Shown: positions 47,191 through 56,528 of the stretch, one piece after another | Layout of the letters: each line of letters opens with the position of its first letter | How positions within the stretch are numbered: position 1 is the first letter of the stretch | From: Sinorhizobium sp. A49 | GTDB taxonomy: Bacteria > Pseudomonadota > Alphaproteobacteria > Rhizobiales > Rhizobiaceae | Assembly: GCF_002002725.1 (NCBI RefSeq) | Contig: NZ_MUNW01000032.1 | Location: 310,001-374,000, forward strand | Reading direction: 5' to 3' | Length of the DNA stretch: 64,000 bases | Made by a program: the position numbers and the translations under genes | The notes under the pieces: generated by a model | The model's database searches: none | Told to the model about the DNA's origin: nothing | What the model saw: only the letters and a program-made list of their open reading frames with translations

Positions 47191-49383
47191 TTACATCGCG
47201 TCGATGGCTCCGATGGAGAAGAACAGCGTTTCGCCGGAGGAATCGTCGACACCGTCATTGTCGGTGACGACATAGCCGTTGCCGGCGGCATCGACGGTAA
47301 ACCCTTCTACCTTGTCGACGACGTAGCCATTGAGAGCCTTCAGATCGGGAATGAGGTCACGAACCTCTTCCTTCTTGACGACCGGAAGCGCGTCGCCGAG
47401 CGCTGCCGGCTTCAACTCGGCAAGCGCGACACGGTAGAGCTTCTTGAGCTTGGCGGCCTGACCGATCAGGTTGTCGCGTTCGATGATGTAGGCGTAGTCG
47501 CCGTGCACCGAGATTTCCGAGAGGCCGACCCAGCCGCCATCTGCCTTTTCGAGCGGATAGCGGACTGCACCCCATTCCTCGCTTGACGGCTTGTAGGAGA
47601 CGAGCTTGACGAAGCCCTTATCGTCGTCCTTCCATTCCCGCTGGACGGCCATCCAGAGAACCTGATCATCGCCTTCGCCGACGACCGTCACGCCTTCGAA
47701 GCCGAAGCGAGTTTCGCCGGAACGGAGTGCCTCGGGAAGAGCGATCTCCTTCTTGATTTCGCCCTTCTTGTTCACCTTCAGCAGTGCATGGCTATAGAGC
47801 TTGTCGGCGTTGCCTTCGGAAGCAAGCCAGAAGCCCCCTTCCCCATCATTGGCGATGCCTTCGATGTCGAGCTTCTGTGCCGGGGCGCCATCGCGGGTGA
47901 TGCGAAGCGTTTCGGTGATCAGCGCCGGCTTCTGCGTCGCGTCGATGGTGAAGATGGTCGGTTGGGATGCGTAGACCGAATCGTTGACGGCGCGCAGGAA
48001 GCCCGGCTTGTCGGCAACGGCTGCCAGGCCCGAAAGTGCGCCGAAGCCGACGGGCAGACCATCCTTGTCGGCCGAGCGGATCTGCGGATAGGCGGCTTCG
48101 CCTTCGCCGCGCTCATAGATCATCACATGCGAGCGGGCGCCACCGTCCTCGCCGAGGTCGACCTCGTTGGCGGTCGCAAGCAGATTTCGCGACGGGATCG
48201 CGACGGCACCTTCCGGCGAGATACCCGACGGCAGCAATTGCAGCAGTTCCGGCTCGGCGCCGGTGTCCTTGTAGACGCCGACAACGGATGCGCGTTCGGC
48301 AAGCACGAAGAACAGATTGTCGTCGCCGAATTTCGCGGCCTCGAGGCCCTCCGGCTCGACGCCCTTGGCCGACGAGCGCTTCTCCGGGTAATGCCCGATC
48401 GACGCGATCGCCTGCTCGAAGCTGGCGCCCGATTCGAACAGGACCTTGCCGGTCGTATCGAAGATGGTGAAACCGCGCGAACCGCCCTCATGGTCGCCTT
48501 CGTTGGCAACGACGATGCGGCTGTCGTCGAGCCACTTGACAGCGTCAGGCTCGCGCTTGCGGCCCGGTTGTTCGTCCTGGAAGGCGATCGCGCCGTCGCG
48601 CTTGGTGTCGATGTCCTTGAGGTCGACGCTGCCTGCGGAGAAATGCGTCTTAACCACCGCCGCCTTGGCATCGATGATGACGATGTGGTTGTTCTCCTGC
48701 AGTGTCAGCGCGATCTCGTCCTTGCCGTTGAAGGAAACGAATTCCGGCTCCGGATCGTCGCCAGCAACGTCGGCAAGCCCCGTCAGGGTCACATGCTTGA
48801 TCGTCGTGCAATCGGCAGCGCCGTCCTTCAGCGACAGGATCACCAGGTCGCCGGCAGGCATCTGCGGGATCTTGCCGTCGTTGACCTCTTCGTCGCGCTC
48901 GTTCTCGATGGCGATTGCCGCGAGGGTGCGGTCCTTGTTGACCGCGACGGAGTCCGGTTGACCGCCGAGATCACAGGTCGCGTCGACCTTTTTGGTGGCG
49001 ACGTCGACGGTGGCGAGGAAGCCGGAAGGCTTGGTAAAGCTTTCGCGCGTGTTGACGGCAACCAGCGCCTTGGTACCGGCAACGGTCACCGACGTCGGCT
49101 CCCCTTCGAACGAAACGATGCCGGCGGCCTTCGGCGCCTTGGCGTCGGTGATGTCGATGAGGCCGATGCGCTTGCCCGGGCTATCGGAATAGATCAGCGT
49201 GTTGCCGTCTTCGGTGGCGGTGATGATTTCCGCAGATGTCGCTTCCTTGCGGGCGTCACCTTCCAGATTGTCGGCAACGGCGAAGGACGCAATACGGTTG
49301 AACACCGGTTCGGCAGCAGCCGGAAAAGCAACGGACGCAAGAAGCATGGCGGCAAGCGCCGTTCTGCATGATGAAATGGTCAT
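47191..49383 (-). CDS. secreted esterase-like-activity-of-phytase family protein
   Basis: Encodes 730 residues. A signal peptide (about 1-24, SCRTALAAMLLASVAFPAAA) leads into repeated beta-propeller-like strands: an N-terminal half with choice-of-anchor-like segments such as DSVAVNKDRTLAAIAIENERDEEV and VANEGDHEGGSRGFTIFD, and a C-terminal half fitting the PF13449-type phytase-like domain (DIEGIANDGEGGFWLASEG, RFGFEGVTVVGEGDDQVLW, KVEGFTVDAAGNGYVVTDNDG). It is presumably periplasmic; enzyme activity is unproven for the family. The ATG at 49383 has GGGGGA upstream and begins the signal peptide. Confidence 0.82.
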   Translation of the reverse strand: MTISSCRTALAAMLLASVAFPAAAEPVFNRIASFAVADNLEGDARKEATSAEIITATEDGNTLIYSDSPGKRIGLIDITDAKAPKAAGIVSFEGEPTSVTVAGTKALVAVNTRESFTKPSGFLATVDVATKKVDATCDLGGQPDSVAVNKDRTLAAIAIENERDEEVNDGKIPQMPAGDLVILSLKDGAADCTTIKHVTLTGLADVAGDDPEPEFVSFNGKDEIALTLQENNHIVIIDAKAAVVKTHFSAGSVDLKDIDTKRDGAIAFQDEQPGRKREPDAVKWLDDSRIVVANEGDHEGGSRGFTIFDTTGKVLFESGASFEQAIASIGHYPEKRSSAKGVEPEGLEAAKFGDDNLFFVLAERASVVGVYKDTGAEPELLQLLPSGISPEGAVAIPSRNLLATANEVDLGEDGGARSHVMIYERGEGEAAYPQIRSADKDGLPVGFGALSGLAAVADKPGFLRAVNDSVYASQPTIFTIDATQKPALITETLRITRDGAPAQKLDIEGIANDGEGGFWLASEGNADKLYSHALLKVNKKGEIKKEIALPEALRSGETRFGFEGVTVVGEGDDQVLWMAVQREWKDDDKGFVKLVSYKPSSEEWGAVRYPLEKADGGWVGLSEISVHGDYAYIIERDNLIGQAAKLKKLYRVALAELKPAALGDALPVVKKEEVRDLIPDLKALNGYVVDKVEGFTVDAAGNGYVVTDNDGVDDSSGETLFFSIGAIDAM

Positions 49384-49479
49384 GAAATCCCCCATGTCGA
49401 ATATCCAAAACAAGGGGGTTCTGCGGGATGGCGATGACAGGCGCATGACAATCCCGCAGCTTTGTTGTGCAGCGGCGCC

Positions 49480-50379
49480 TTACGCGCTCGCACGCTCGCG
49501 TTTCATCTCGTTGCGCATGATGAAGAGCGAGGCGCCTAGGATCAGTACGGCTCCCAGCCAGAGATAGCCGCTCGGCGCATAACCGAAGACGAGCCAGCCG
49601 GCGAGAACGTTGAGCGGCAGCTTGAGATCGTCGAAAGGTTGCACATAGGCGGCATCGGCGACCGTGTAGGCCAGCGTCAAGAGATACTGTGCCACGACGG
49701 TCAGGAGCCCCGCCAGCGCCAGCAGCGCGAGCATGCTGCCGCTCGGCACGACAAACCCTGCCGACAGCGCCAGGGCGCCGTTGATCGGCGTCAGAAGCAC
49801 GAGCAGCCAGACGGTTATCGTCTCCGGGCGCTCGATGCCCGTCAGGCTCTTCGTGATCAGCGACGACGCACCCCAGAGGAGCGCCGAGAGAACCGGCAGC
49901 AAGGCTGCCCAGGTGAAGCTCTCCGACCAGGGCTGCAGAATGATCGCGGCACCGGCAAAACCAACTGCCGCCGCGCCCCAACGGGACGCGCCGACGCGTT
50001 CGCCGAGGAAGAGGCGTGCACCGAGAATGATGAAGAACGGCGAGGTCATCACCAGCGCGATCGCCTGCCAGATCGGGACGGAGGCCAGGCCCGAAACCCA
50101 GGCCCCGACCCCCAGGGCTGCGAGGCCGACACGAACGACGTGACGCCAGGGATAGTCGGTGCGCATCGCCGACAGGCCGACCCGGAACAGGAACGGCAGG
50201 GAGAAGATAAGCGCGAATGCATATTGCCAGAAGGCGGTCGAGGTGGCGGAAAAGCCGAGCTGCATCGTCATCCATTGCGTGACGACATTCAGCAAGGCAA
50301 AGGCAACGCCGGCCAGTACCATCCAGGCGGCACCGGCAATGGCACGGGAGGTGAAACGCATTTGGGTAGTCTGATTCAT
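49480..50379 (-). CDS. ribN: riboflavin transporter of the RibN/EamA family
   Basis: Encodes 299 residues with about ten membrane helices in two EamA halves (about 12-145 and 155-290), a drug/metabolite-transporter fold. An FMN riboswitch lies 90 bases upstream on the same strand, and a DMT permease controlled this way matches RibN, the riboflavin importer described in Rhizobium and Vibrio. The riboswitch is the main basis for the substrate; sequence alone would only say EamA transporter. ATGs at 50388 (MKDMNQTT) and 50379 (MNQTTQMRF) are both possible starts; neither has ideal ribosome-site spacing. Confidence 0.85.
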   Translation of the reverse strand: MNQTTQMRFTSRAIAGAAWMVLAGVAFALLNVVTQWMTMQLGFSATSTAFWQYAFALIFSLPFLFRVGLSAMRTDYPWRHVVRVGLAALGVGAWVSGLASVPIWQAIALVMTSPFFIILGARLFLGERVGASRWGAAAVGFAGAAIILQPWSESFTWAALLPVLSALLWGASSLITKSLTGIERPETITVWLLVLLTPINGALALSAGFVVPSGSMLALLALAGLLTVVAQYLLTLAYTVADAAYVQPFDDLKLPLNVLAGWLVFGYAPSGYLWLGAVLILGASLFIMRNEMKRERASA

Positions 50380-50467
50380 GTCCTTCATCCGCAAACAGGG
50401 ACCAACACAAATCAGGACGCATGAGCGCAGGGTACGACGACGGACGGCCCGCCCTTCGCACCCACGA

Positions 50468-50612
50468 TCATTCTCTTTCATCCGGACTTTGACCGTCGGC
50501 TCCGGAATTACACCGGATCTGCTATCCTTCCAGCCCACAGAGGTTGAAAGTGCTCGCGGGCTTGGGCCGAAGCCCTTACCGCCGGTGGGGACTTTCACCC
50601 CGCCCTGAGAAT
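50468..50612 (-). promoter_or_regulatory. FMN riboswitch (RFN element)
   Basis: Read on the minus strand, the conserved blocks are in order: TCAGGGCGGGGTGAAAGTCC, CCACCGGCGGTAA, the variable stem AGGGCTTCGGCCC with GCCCGCGAGC, CAGATCCGGTGTAATTCCGG, and AGCCGACGGTCAAAGTCCGG ending GATGAAAGAGAA. This is the complete six-helix RFN aptamer. FMN binding would switch ribN off when flavin is ample. A possible promoter (TTGCAG-N17-TACGGC, 50648-50620) lies directly upstream. The expression platform, about 80 bases to the start codon, shows no obvious terminator, so control may be translational. Confidence 0.95.
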
Positions 50613-50665
50613 ACGCTGAGCCGTAGACCAAAGACTGCGCTGCTGCAAGGCCACCCGAAAATGCA

Positions 50666-50693
50666 GAAGGGTCCGGCGTGAGCCGAACCCTTC
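50666..50693 (-). terminator. probable terminator of the HU gene
   Basis: GAAGGGTCCGG (50666-50676) pairs with CCGAACCCTTC (50683-50693) with one mismatch, 46 bases after the HU stop on the minus strand, followed there by TGCATTTT. Confidence 0.55.
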
Positions 50694-50738
50694 GAGACTT
50701 GGACTGCCGGCCTCGTATCCGGCCGTCAAGCAAACTTA

Positions 50739-51014
50739 TCAGCCGTTAACGGCATCCTTCAGGCCCTTGCCGGCCGTGAACTTCGGAACGTTACGTGCCG
50801 GGATGTCAACTTCAGCGCCCGTGGACGGGTTGCGGCCCTTGGAGGCTTCGCGACGCGAAACGGAGAAGTTGCCGAAACCGACGAGGCGAATGTCGCCACC
50901 GTTCTTCAGTTCAGCCTGGATGGTCTCGAAAACTGCATCAACTGCGGAAGATGCGTCGGTCTTGGAAAGTCCGGCCTTCTCAGCAACGGCAGACACGAGC
51001 TCATTTTTGTTCAT
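50739..51014 (-). CDS. hupB: DNA-binding protein HU
   Basis: Encodes 91 residues: MNKNELVSAVAEKAGLSKTD, the DNA-contacting arm block FGNFSVSRREASKGRNPSTG and the tip sequence ending FTAGKGLKDAVNG. Homodimeric HU bends and compacts DNA. The start MNKNEL is preceded by a GGGG-rich ribosome site; longer readings are unsupported. Position next to lon is a widespread bacterial arrangement. Confidence 0.97.
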   Translation of the reverse strand: MNKNELVSAVAEKAGLSKTDASSAVDAVFETIQAELKNGGDIRLVGFGNFSVSRREASKGRNPSTGAEVDIPARNVPKFTAGKGLKDAVNG

Positions 51015-51148
51015 GTTTCCACCCCTTTCAAAATGGTTCGAAACGACTGTGTTTTTAAGCCGCGGCGGCTTGCGCATCGCCCGCGTCTTGCCATTCCCAA
51101 TTGCGCCTAATCCCTTGGAATGCAAGGCTTGCGGCATGCTTTTACAAC

Positions 51149-51175
51149 AAAAAAGACCGGCCAGGGGCCGGTCTT
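51149..51175 (-). terminator. terminator of lon
   Basis: Perfect 10-base stem AAGACCGGCC (51153-51162) with its complement at 51166-51175, three-base loop, then six Ts on the minus strand. It stands 60 bases after the lon stop and before the HU promoter. Confidence 0.88.
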
Positions 51176-51235
51176 CCTTGTTTTTCTGCCAAATGAGCCT
51201 GAGACGAGCACAATTGCACCCGCCGGCCCTGTCGA

Positions 51236-53656
51236 TCAGTGGGCGATGGAAGCGCCCGCTTCGTCCTGCGAATCAACCGCGGCGACGGTTGCCGGCTCAT
51301 TTGCCGGGTCCCATTCGATCGGCTCCGGGACGCGGATGAGAGCGTGTTCGAGCACTTCACCCATGCGCGAGACCGGGATGATCTCCAGCACGTTCTTCAC
51401 GTTATCCGGAATCTCGGCCAGATCCTTGGCATTCTCCTCGGGGATCAGCACCTTCTTGATGCCACCGCGGACGGCCGCCAGCAGTTTTTCCTTCAGACCG
51501 CCGATCGGCAGCACGCGGCCGCGAAGGGTGATCTCACCCGTCATCGCCACATCCTTGGAGATCGGAATACCGGTCATCACAGAGACGATCGCCGTTGCCA
51601 TGGCAACACCGGCCGAAGGACCATCCTTGGGCGTTGCGCCTTCCGGCAAGTGCACGTGGATGTCGCGCTTGTCGAACAGCGGTGGCTCGATGCCGAAGTC
51701 GATCGCGCGCGAACGGACGTAGGACGCCGCCGCAGAAATCGATTCCTTCATCACATCGCGCAGGTTGCCTGTGACGGTCATGCGGCCCTTGCCGGGCATC
51801 ATGACACCTTCGATCGTCAGCAGTTCGCCGCCGACCTCTGTCCAGGCAAGTCCTGTGACCACACCGATCTGATCGTCGCGCTCAGCTTCGCCGTGACGAT
51901 ACCGCGGCACACCCAGGTAATCCGGGATGTTTTCAGCGGTGACAGCCACTGACTTGGCCTTGCCCTTGATGATCTCGGTGACCGCCTTGCGGGCGAGCTT
52001 CATCAGTTCACGCTCGAAGTTACGAACGCCCGCTTCACGCGTGTAGGTCTGGATGATCGCCATCAGCGCACCGTCGGTGACCGAAAACTCCTTCGGCTGC
52101 AGCGCATGATCGCGGATCGCCTTCGGCAGCAGGTGCCGCTTGGCAATCTCCAGCTTTTCCTCTTCGGTGTAGCCGGCGATACGGATCACTTCCATGCGGT
52201 CCATCAACGGCGCCGGAATATTCAGCGTGTTCGCCGTGGTGATGAACATCACGTTGGACAGATCATATTCGACTTCCAGGTAGTGATCCATGAAGGTCGA
52301 GTTCTGTTCCGGATCGAGCACCTCCAACAGGGCCGACGACGGGTCGCCACGGAAGTCCTGGCCCATCTTGTCGATCTCGTCGAACAGGAAGAGCGGGTTG
52401 GACTTCTTCGCCTTCTTCATCGACTGGACGACCTTGCCGGGCATCGAACCGATGTAGGTGCGACGGTGACCGCGGATTTCCGCTTCGTCACGAACGCCGC
52501 CCAGAGCCATGCGCACGTATTCACGGCCGGTCGCCTTGGCGATCGACTTGGCAAGCGAGGTCTTGCCGACGCCCGGAGGGCCGACGAGGCACAGGATCGG
52601 GCCCTTGATCTTGGTCGAACGCGCCTGAACGGCCAGGTACTCGACGATGCGTTCCTTGACCTTGTCGAGGCCGAAGTGATCGACGTTGAGCACTTCCTCG
52701 GCATGGTTCAGGTCAGTCTTGATCTTGGACTTCTTGCCCCAGGGCATGCCCAGCAGCCAATCCAGATAGTTACGCACGACGGTTGCTTCCGCCGACATCG
52801 GGCTCATCTGGCGCAGCTTCTTCAGCTCCGCATCAGCCTTTTCACGGGCTTCCTTGGAAAGCTTGGTCTTGGCGATCCGCTCTTCGATTTCGGCCATCTC
52901 GTCGCGGCCGTCTTCGCCGTCGCCGAGTTCCTTCTGGATCGCCTTCATCTGTTCGTTGAGGTAGTACTCGCGCTGGGTCTTCTCCATCTGGCGCTTGACG
53001 CGCGAGCGGATACGCTTTTCCACCTGCAGGACGGAGATCTCACCTTCCATGAAGCCCAGCGCCTTTTCGAGGCGCATCTTCACGCTGGTGGTTTCCAGCA
53101 TTTCCTGCTTTTCGACGATCTTGATCGAGAGATGCGATGCGACGGTGTCGGCAAGCTTCGAATAATCTTCGATCTGGCTCGCAACGCCGACGACCTCAGG
53201 AGAGATTTTCTTGTTGAGCTTCACGTAGCTTTCGAATTCGGAGACGACCGAGCGGCTGAGCGCCTCGATCTCGACCGGATCTTCCTCCGGCTCGTCGAGC
53301 GCCTGTGCTGACGCTTCGTAGAATTCTTCGCGCGGCGTGTAGCTGTCGATCTTGGCGCGCGTGCGCCCTTCGACCAGCACCTTGACGGTGCCGTCGGGCA
53401 GCTTCAGCAGCTGCAGAACATTGGCAATCGTGCCAACCTGATAGATCGCAGAGGGCTCCGGATCGTCATCCGTCGCGTTGATCTGGGTGGCAAGCATGAT
53501 CTGCTTGTCGGTCCCCATGACCTCTTCCAGCGCACGGATGGACTTTTCACGGCCGACGAAGAGCGGCACGATCATGTGCGGGAACACTACGATGTCGCGA
53601 AGCGGCAAGACCGGGTAGGTCGCGCTTTCAGTCGCCGGAGACGTTTTGCTCGTCAT
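51236..53656 (-). CDS. lon: ATP-dependent protease Lon
   Basis: Encodes 806 residues. The N-terminal substrate domain ([21 protein letters not shown]) and coiled coil are followed by the AAA+ module with Walker [14 protein letters not shown] (near 358-370) and Walker [13 protein letters not shown], then the protease domain with catalytic serine in [14 protein letters not shown] and lysine in [14 protein letters not shown]. Lon degrades misfolded and regulatory proteins in the cytosol; in rhizobia it affects exopolysaccharide synthesis. The ATG at 53656 has a GGAAAGGAAA ribosome site; the longer reading to 53710 is unsupported. Confidence 0.97.
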   Translation of the reverse strand: MTSKTSPATESATYPVLPLRDIVVFPHMIVPLFVGREKSIRALEEVMGTDKQIMLATQINATDDDPEPSAIYQVGTIANVLQLLKLPDGTVKVLVEGRTRAKIDSYTPREEFYEASAQALDEPEEDPVEIEALSRSVVSEFESYVKLNKKISPEVVGVASQIEDYSKLADTVASHLSIKIVEKQEMLETTSVKMRLEKALGFMEGEISVLQVEKRIRSRVKRQMEKTQREYYLNEQMKAIQKELGDGEDGRDEMAEIEERIAKTKLSKEAREKADAELKKLRQMSPMSAEATVVRNYLDWLLGMPWGKKSKIKTDLNHAEEVLNVDHFGLDKVKERIVEYLAVQARSTKIKGPILCLVGPPGVGKTSLAKSIAKATGREYVRMALGGVRDEAEIRGHRRTYIGSMPGKVVQSMKKAKKSNPLFLFDEIDKMGQDFRGDPSSALLEVLDPEQNSTFMDHYLEVEYDLSNVMFITTANTLNIPAPLMDRMEVIRIAGYTEEEKLEIAKRHLLPKAIRDHALQPKEFSVTDGALMAIIQTYTREAGVRNFERELMKLARKAVTEIIKGKAKSVAVTAENIPDYLGVPRYRHGEAERDDQIGVVTGLAWTEVGGELLTIEGVMMPGKGRMTVTGNLRDVMKESISAAASYVRSRAIDFGIEPPLFDKRDIHVHLPEGATPKDGPSAGVAMATAIVSVMTGIPISKDVAMTGEITLRGRVLPIGGLKEKLLAAVRGGIKKVLIPEENAKDLAEIPDNVKNVLEIIPVSRMGEVLEHALIRVPEPIEWDPANEPATVAAVDSQDEAGASIAH

Positions 53657-53983
53657 GTCATTTCCTTTCCGTCCCGATTTCGGGCCCGTTCCCGGGAGCC
53701 ACAGCGGCACTCCCGGTTGTCATGTTTTCCACATGAAAGTGGAGTGCTAGAGAGTCCTTTTCAAGGCTCGACGCGACATCCACCATCATTGGCCGGGTCC
53801 TTCTAACTACGCTTTATTGCTGTTGCGTACCTTGCGACGGAAAACGAGGCTTCAAGGGTATGCAACGGCCGAGGCCCGTTATTGAATCGTCACATCATTG
53901 CGTTGTTAAGACACTTTAGCAACAACCGAATTGTTAAATCGCGCGCCGTAGAAGCCATCTCAACAACTAAGTGTGGGGTCATG
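53657..53983. other. 327-base region between lon and clpX
   Basis: Upstream of lon (minus strand) and downstream of clpX. A minus-strand sequence CTTGAAA (53765-53759), a 16-base spacer and CCACTTT (53742-53736) loosely fits a sigma-32 heat-shock promoter (CTTGAAA / CCCCATnT), plausible for lon but not compelling. The rest is AT-rich and featureless. Confidence 0.35.
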
Positions 53984-54010
53984 AAAAAGCCCGCACGAGG
54001 CGGGCTTTTT
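53984..54010. terminator. terminator of clpX
   Basis: AAAAAGCCCGC (53984-53994), loop ACGAG, complement GCGGGCTTTTT (54000-54010). It lies 24 bases after the clpX stop; the flanking A5 and T5 make it usable from either strand. Confidence 0.88.
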
Positions 54011-54033
54011 CAAATCTGATCTGTGGTTCGCGC

Positions 54034-55311
54034 TTAGGCCGAAACGTTGGTCTTCTCTTCCGAGCGCTCGGAATAGATGTAGAGCGGCCGTGCGGCACCC
54101 TTCACGACCTCGTCGGAAATCACGACTTCGCGGACGCCTTCGAGCGTCGGCAACTCAAACATCGTGTCGAGCAGGATCTTTTCCATGATCGAGCGCAGGC
54201 CACGGGCGCCGGTCTTGCGCACGATGGCGCGACGGGCGATCTCGCGCAGCGCGTCCTCGTGGAAGGTCAACTCGACGTCTTCCATCTCGAACAGCCGCTG
54301 GTACTGCTTGATCAGAGCGTTCTTCGGCTCGGACAGGATCTGGATCAGCGCGTCTTCGTCCAGGTCTTCGAGCGTCGCCAGAACCGGCAGACGGCCGATG
54401 AATTCCGGGATGAGGCCGAACTTGACCAGGTCTTCCGGCTCCAGTTCGCGCAGAACCTCGCCGACGCGGCGATCTTCAGGCGAACGGACCGTAGCGCCAA
54501 AACCGATCGACGTCTTCTCGCCACGGGCGGAAATGATCTTGTCGAGGCCGGCAAATGCACCGCCGCAGATGAACAGGATGTTGGTCGTATCCACCTGCAG
54601 GAATTCCTGCTGCGGATGCTTGCGGCCACCCTGTGGCGGCACGGAGGCAACGGTGCCTTCCATGATCTTCAACAGCGCCTGCTGCACGCCCTCACCCGAA
54701 ACGTCACGGGTGATCGACGGGTTGTCGGACTTGCGCGAGATCTTGTCGACTTCGTCGATGTAGACGATGCCACGCTGGGCGCGCTCGACGTTGTAGTCGG
54801 CAGCCTGCAGCAGCTTCAGGATGATGTTTTCGACGTCTTCACCGACATAGCCGGCTTCCGTCAATGTCGTTGCATCAGCCATCGTGAAGGGCACGTCGAT
54901 GATGCGCGCAAGCGTCTGCGCGAGGTAGGTCTTGCCGCAACCGGTCGGGCCTACGAGCATGATGTTCGACTTCGCCAGTTCCACATCGCTGCCCTTGGCC
55001 GCGTGGGCCAGGCGCTTGTAGTGGTTGTGCACGGCGACCGACAGGATGCGCTTCGCCTGCTGCTGGCCGATGACGTATTCGTCGAGGACCTTGATGATTT
55101 CCTGGGGCGTCGGAACACCATCGCGGGACTTGACCATCGAGGTCTTGTTCTCTTCGCGAATGATGTCCATGCAGAGCTCGACGCATTCATCGCAGATGAA
55201 AACCGTCGGTCCGGCAATCAGCTTGCGGACTTCGTGCTGGCTCTTGCCGCAAAACGAACAATAAAGCGTATTCTTCGAGTCACCGCCGTTGCTACCGCTG
55301 ACCTTGCTCAT
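54034..55311 (-). CDS. clpX: ClpX, ATPase subunit of ClpXP protease
   Basis: Encodes 425 residues. An N-terminal zinc-binding domain has CSFCGKS and CDECVELC; the AAA+ module has Walker [14 protein letters not shown] (near 120-132), Walker [11 protein letters not shown], the pore and IGF-type loop region that contacts ClpP, and the sensor-2 arginine in [12 protein letters not shown]. In alphaproteobacteria ClpXP degrades CtrA and other cell-cycle proteins. The ATG at 55311 has GGAAGGAAA upstream. Confidence 0.97.
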   Translation of the reverse strand: MSKVSGSNGGDSKNTLYCSFCGKSQHEVRKLIAGPTVFICDECVELCMDIIREENKTSMVKSRDGVPTPQEIIKVLDEYVIGQQQAKRILSVAVHNHYKRLAHAAKGSDVELAKSNIMLVGPTGCGKTYLAQTLARIIDVPFTMADATTLTEAGYVGEDVENIILKLLQAADYNVERAQRGIVYIDEVDKISRKSDNPSITRDVSGEGVQQALLKIMEGTVASVPPQGGRKHPQQEFLQVDTTNILFICGGAFAGLDKIISARGEKTSIGFGATVRSPEDRRVGEVLRELEPEDLVKFGLIPEFIGRLPVLATLEDLDEDALIQILSEPKNALIKQYQRLFEMEDVELTFHEDALREIARRAIVRKTGARGLRSIMEKILLDTMFELPTLEGVREVVISDEVVKGAARPLYIYSERSEEKTNVSA

Positions 55312-55563
55312 TTCCATTTCCTTCCAGCACGCCGGATATCCTCGAAAAGATATCACGGACCACTCAATTCGCCCCGCGCAAAGATCTGCGCTGCATTAAG
55401 AGGGCTTCCGGGAGTACCCACCGTATCAGGGCATTTCACCCAAGATCCGGCCGCAACGACTCTCCCACCTAACTCTGAACCCTATGCCTTCACAGCTCAA
55501 CATAGCATTAAGGGTTCATCTTAGCGGCTTTACCCCCTCGATAAAGCCCTTTCACTATTACAA

Positions 55564-55594
55564 TTGTGTCACAATTGCATCTATCGTGACACAA
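55564..55594. promoter_or_regulatory. inverted repeat in the clpP-clpX gap
   Basis: TTGTGTCAC (55564-55572), 13 bases, GTGACACAA (55586-55594): perfect 9-base arms. It lies 11 bases after the clpP stop and about 250 bases upstream of clpX. There is no T tract, so it looks more like an operator than a terminator; no regulator is known to me for this sequence. Confidence 0.45.
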
Positions 55595-55604
55595 AAGCGC
55601 GTTG

Positions 55605-56237
55605 TCACGCCTGCTCTGCAGCCTCGATCGCTTCGCGCGACGTGATGACCTTGTCGATCAGACCCCAGTCGAGCGCCTCGTCGGAACTCATGAAATGGTC
55701 GCGATCGAGCGTCTGTTCAACCTCTTCATAGGTCCGGCCGCAATGCTTGACGTAAACCTCGTTCAGGCGACGCTTCATCTTGAGGATGTCCTTGGCGTGG
55801 CGCTCGATGTCGGAGGCCTGGCCCTGGAAGCCGCCGGACGGCTGGTGGACCATGATGCGCGAATTCGGGGTGGCGAAACGCATGTCCTTGTGGCCGGCAG
55901 CCAGAAGCAGCGAACCCATCGATGCAGCCTGGCCGATGCACAGCGTCGAAACCGCCGGCTTGATGAACTGCATGGTGTCGTAGATCGCCATGCCGGCGGT
56001 CACAACGCCGCCGGGCGAATTGATATAAAGCGCGATTTCCTTTTTCGGGTTTTCCGCCTCGAGGAAAAGCAGCTGGGCGCAGACGAGCGTTGCCATCTGA
56101 TCTTCGACCGGACCGGTCAGGAAGATGATGCGCTCTTTCAGAAGGCGCGAAAAGATATCGTAGGAACGTTCGCCGCGGTTGGTCTGCTCCACAACCATCG
56201 GCACCAGCGCCATGGCGGTATCAACTGGATTTCTCAT
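55605..56237 (-). CDS. clpP: ATP-dependent Clp protease proteolytic subunit
   Basis: Encodes 210 residues. The catalytic triad is visible: serine in [14 protein letters not shown], histidine in [14 protein letters not shown] and aspartate in [13 protein letters not shown]. It forms the two-ring tetradecameric proteolytic chamber used by ClpX and ClpA. It is upstream of clpX with a 293-base gap, so clpX probably also has its own promoter. Confidence 0.97.
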   Translation of the reverse strand: MRNPVDTAMALVPMVVEQTNRGERSYDIFSRLLKERIIFLTGPVEDQMATLVCAQLLFLEAENPKKEIALYINSPGGVVTAGMAIYDTMQFIKPAVSTLCIGQAASMGSLLLAAGHKDMRFATPNSRIMVHQPSGGFQGQASDIERHAKDILKMKRRLNEVYVKHCGRTYEEVEQTLDRDHFMSSDEALDWGLIDKVITSREAIEAAEQA

Positions 56238-56528
56238 ATCGAACCTTCATCAATCGGGCCCGCAAAACCTTTGCGAGCCGGGAATCACAGGATTGGCCTT
56301 CTGCTCCTACATAGAGTGTCAACACCCTTCACTTCAAGTCGCGAACGTCCGATAACCTTAATCGGCGGCGCCCTTCCAGCCTAAGAACAGAAGTCCTCCA
56401 CACGTGATTGCTGATAGAACATTTTTTCGCCACCGCCTTCGCCGACGCCTTGGCTTTTGCGCTTTCCGCACAGCATTCGCCGCCGCTAGGTAAACGAACG
56501 GTAAACCGGTGCACGCTGTCAGGCGACG

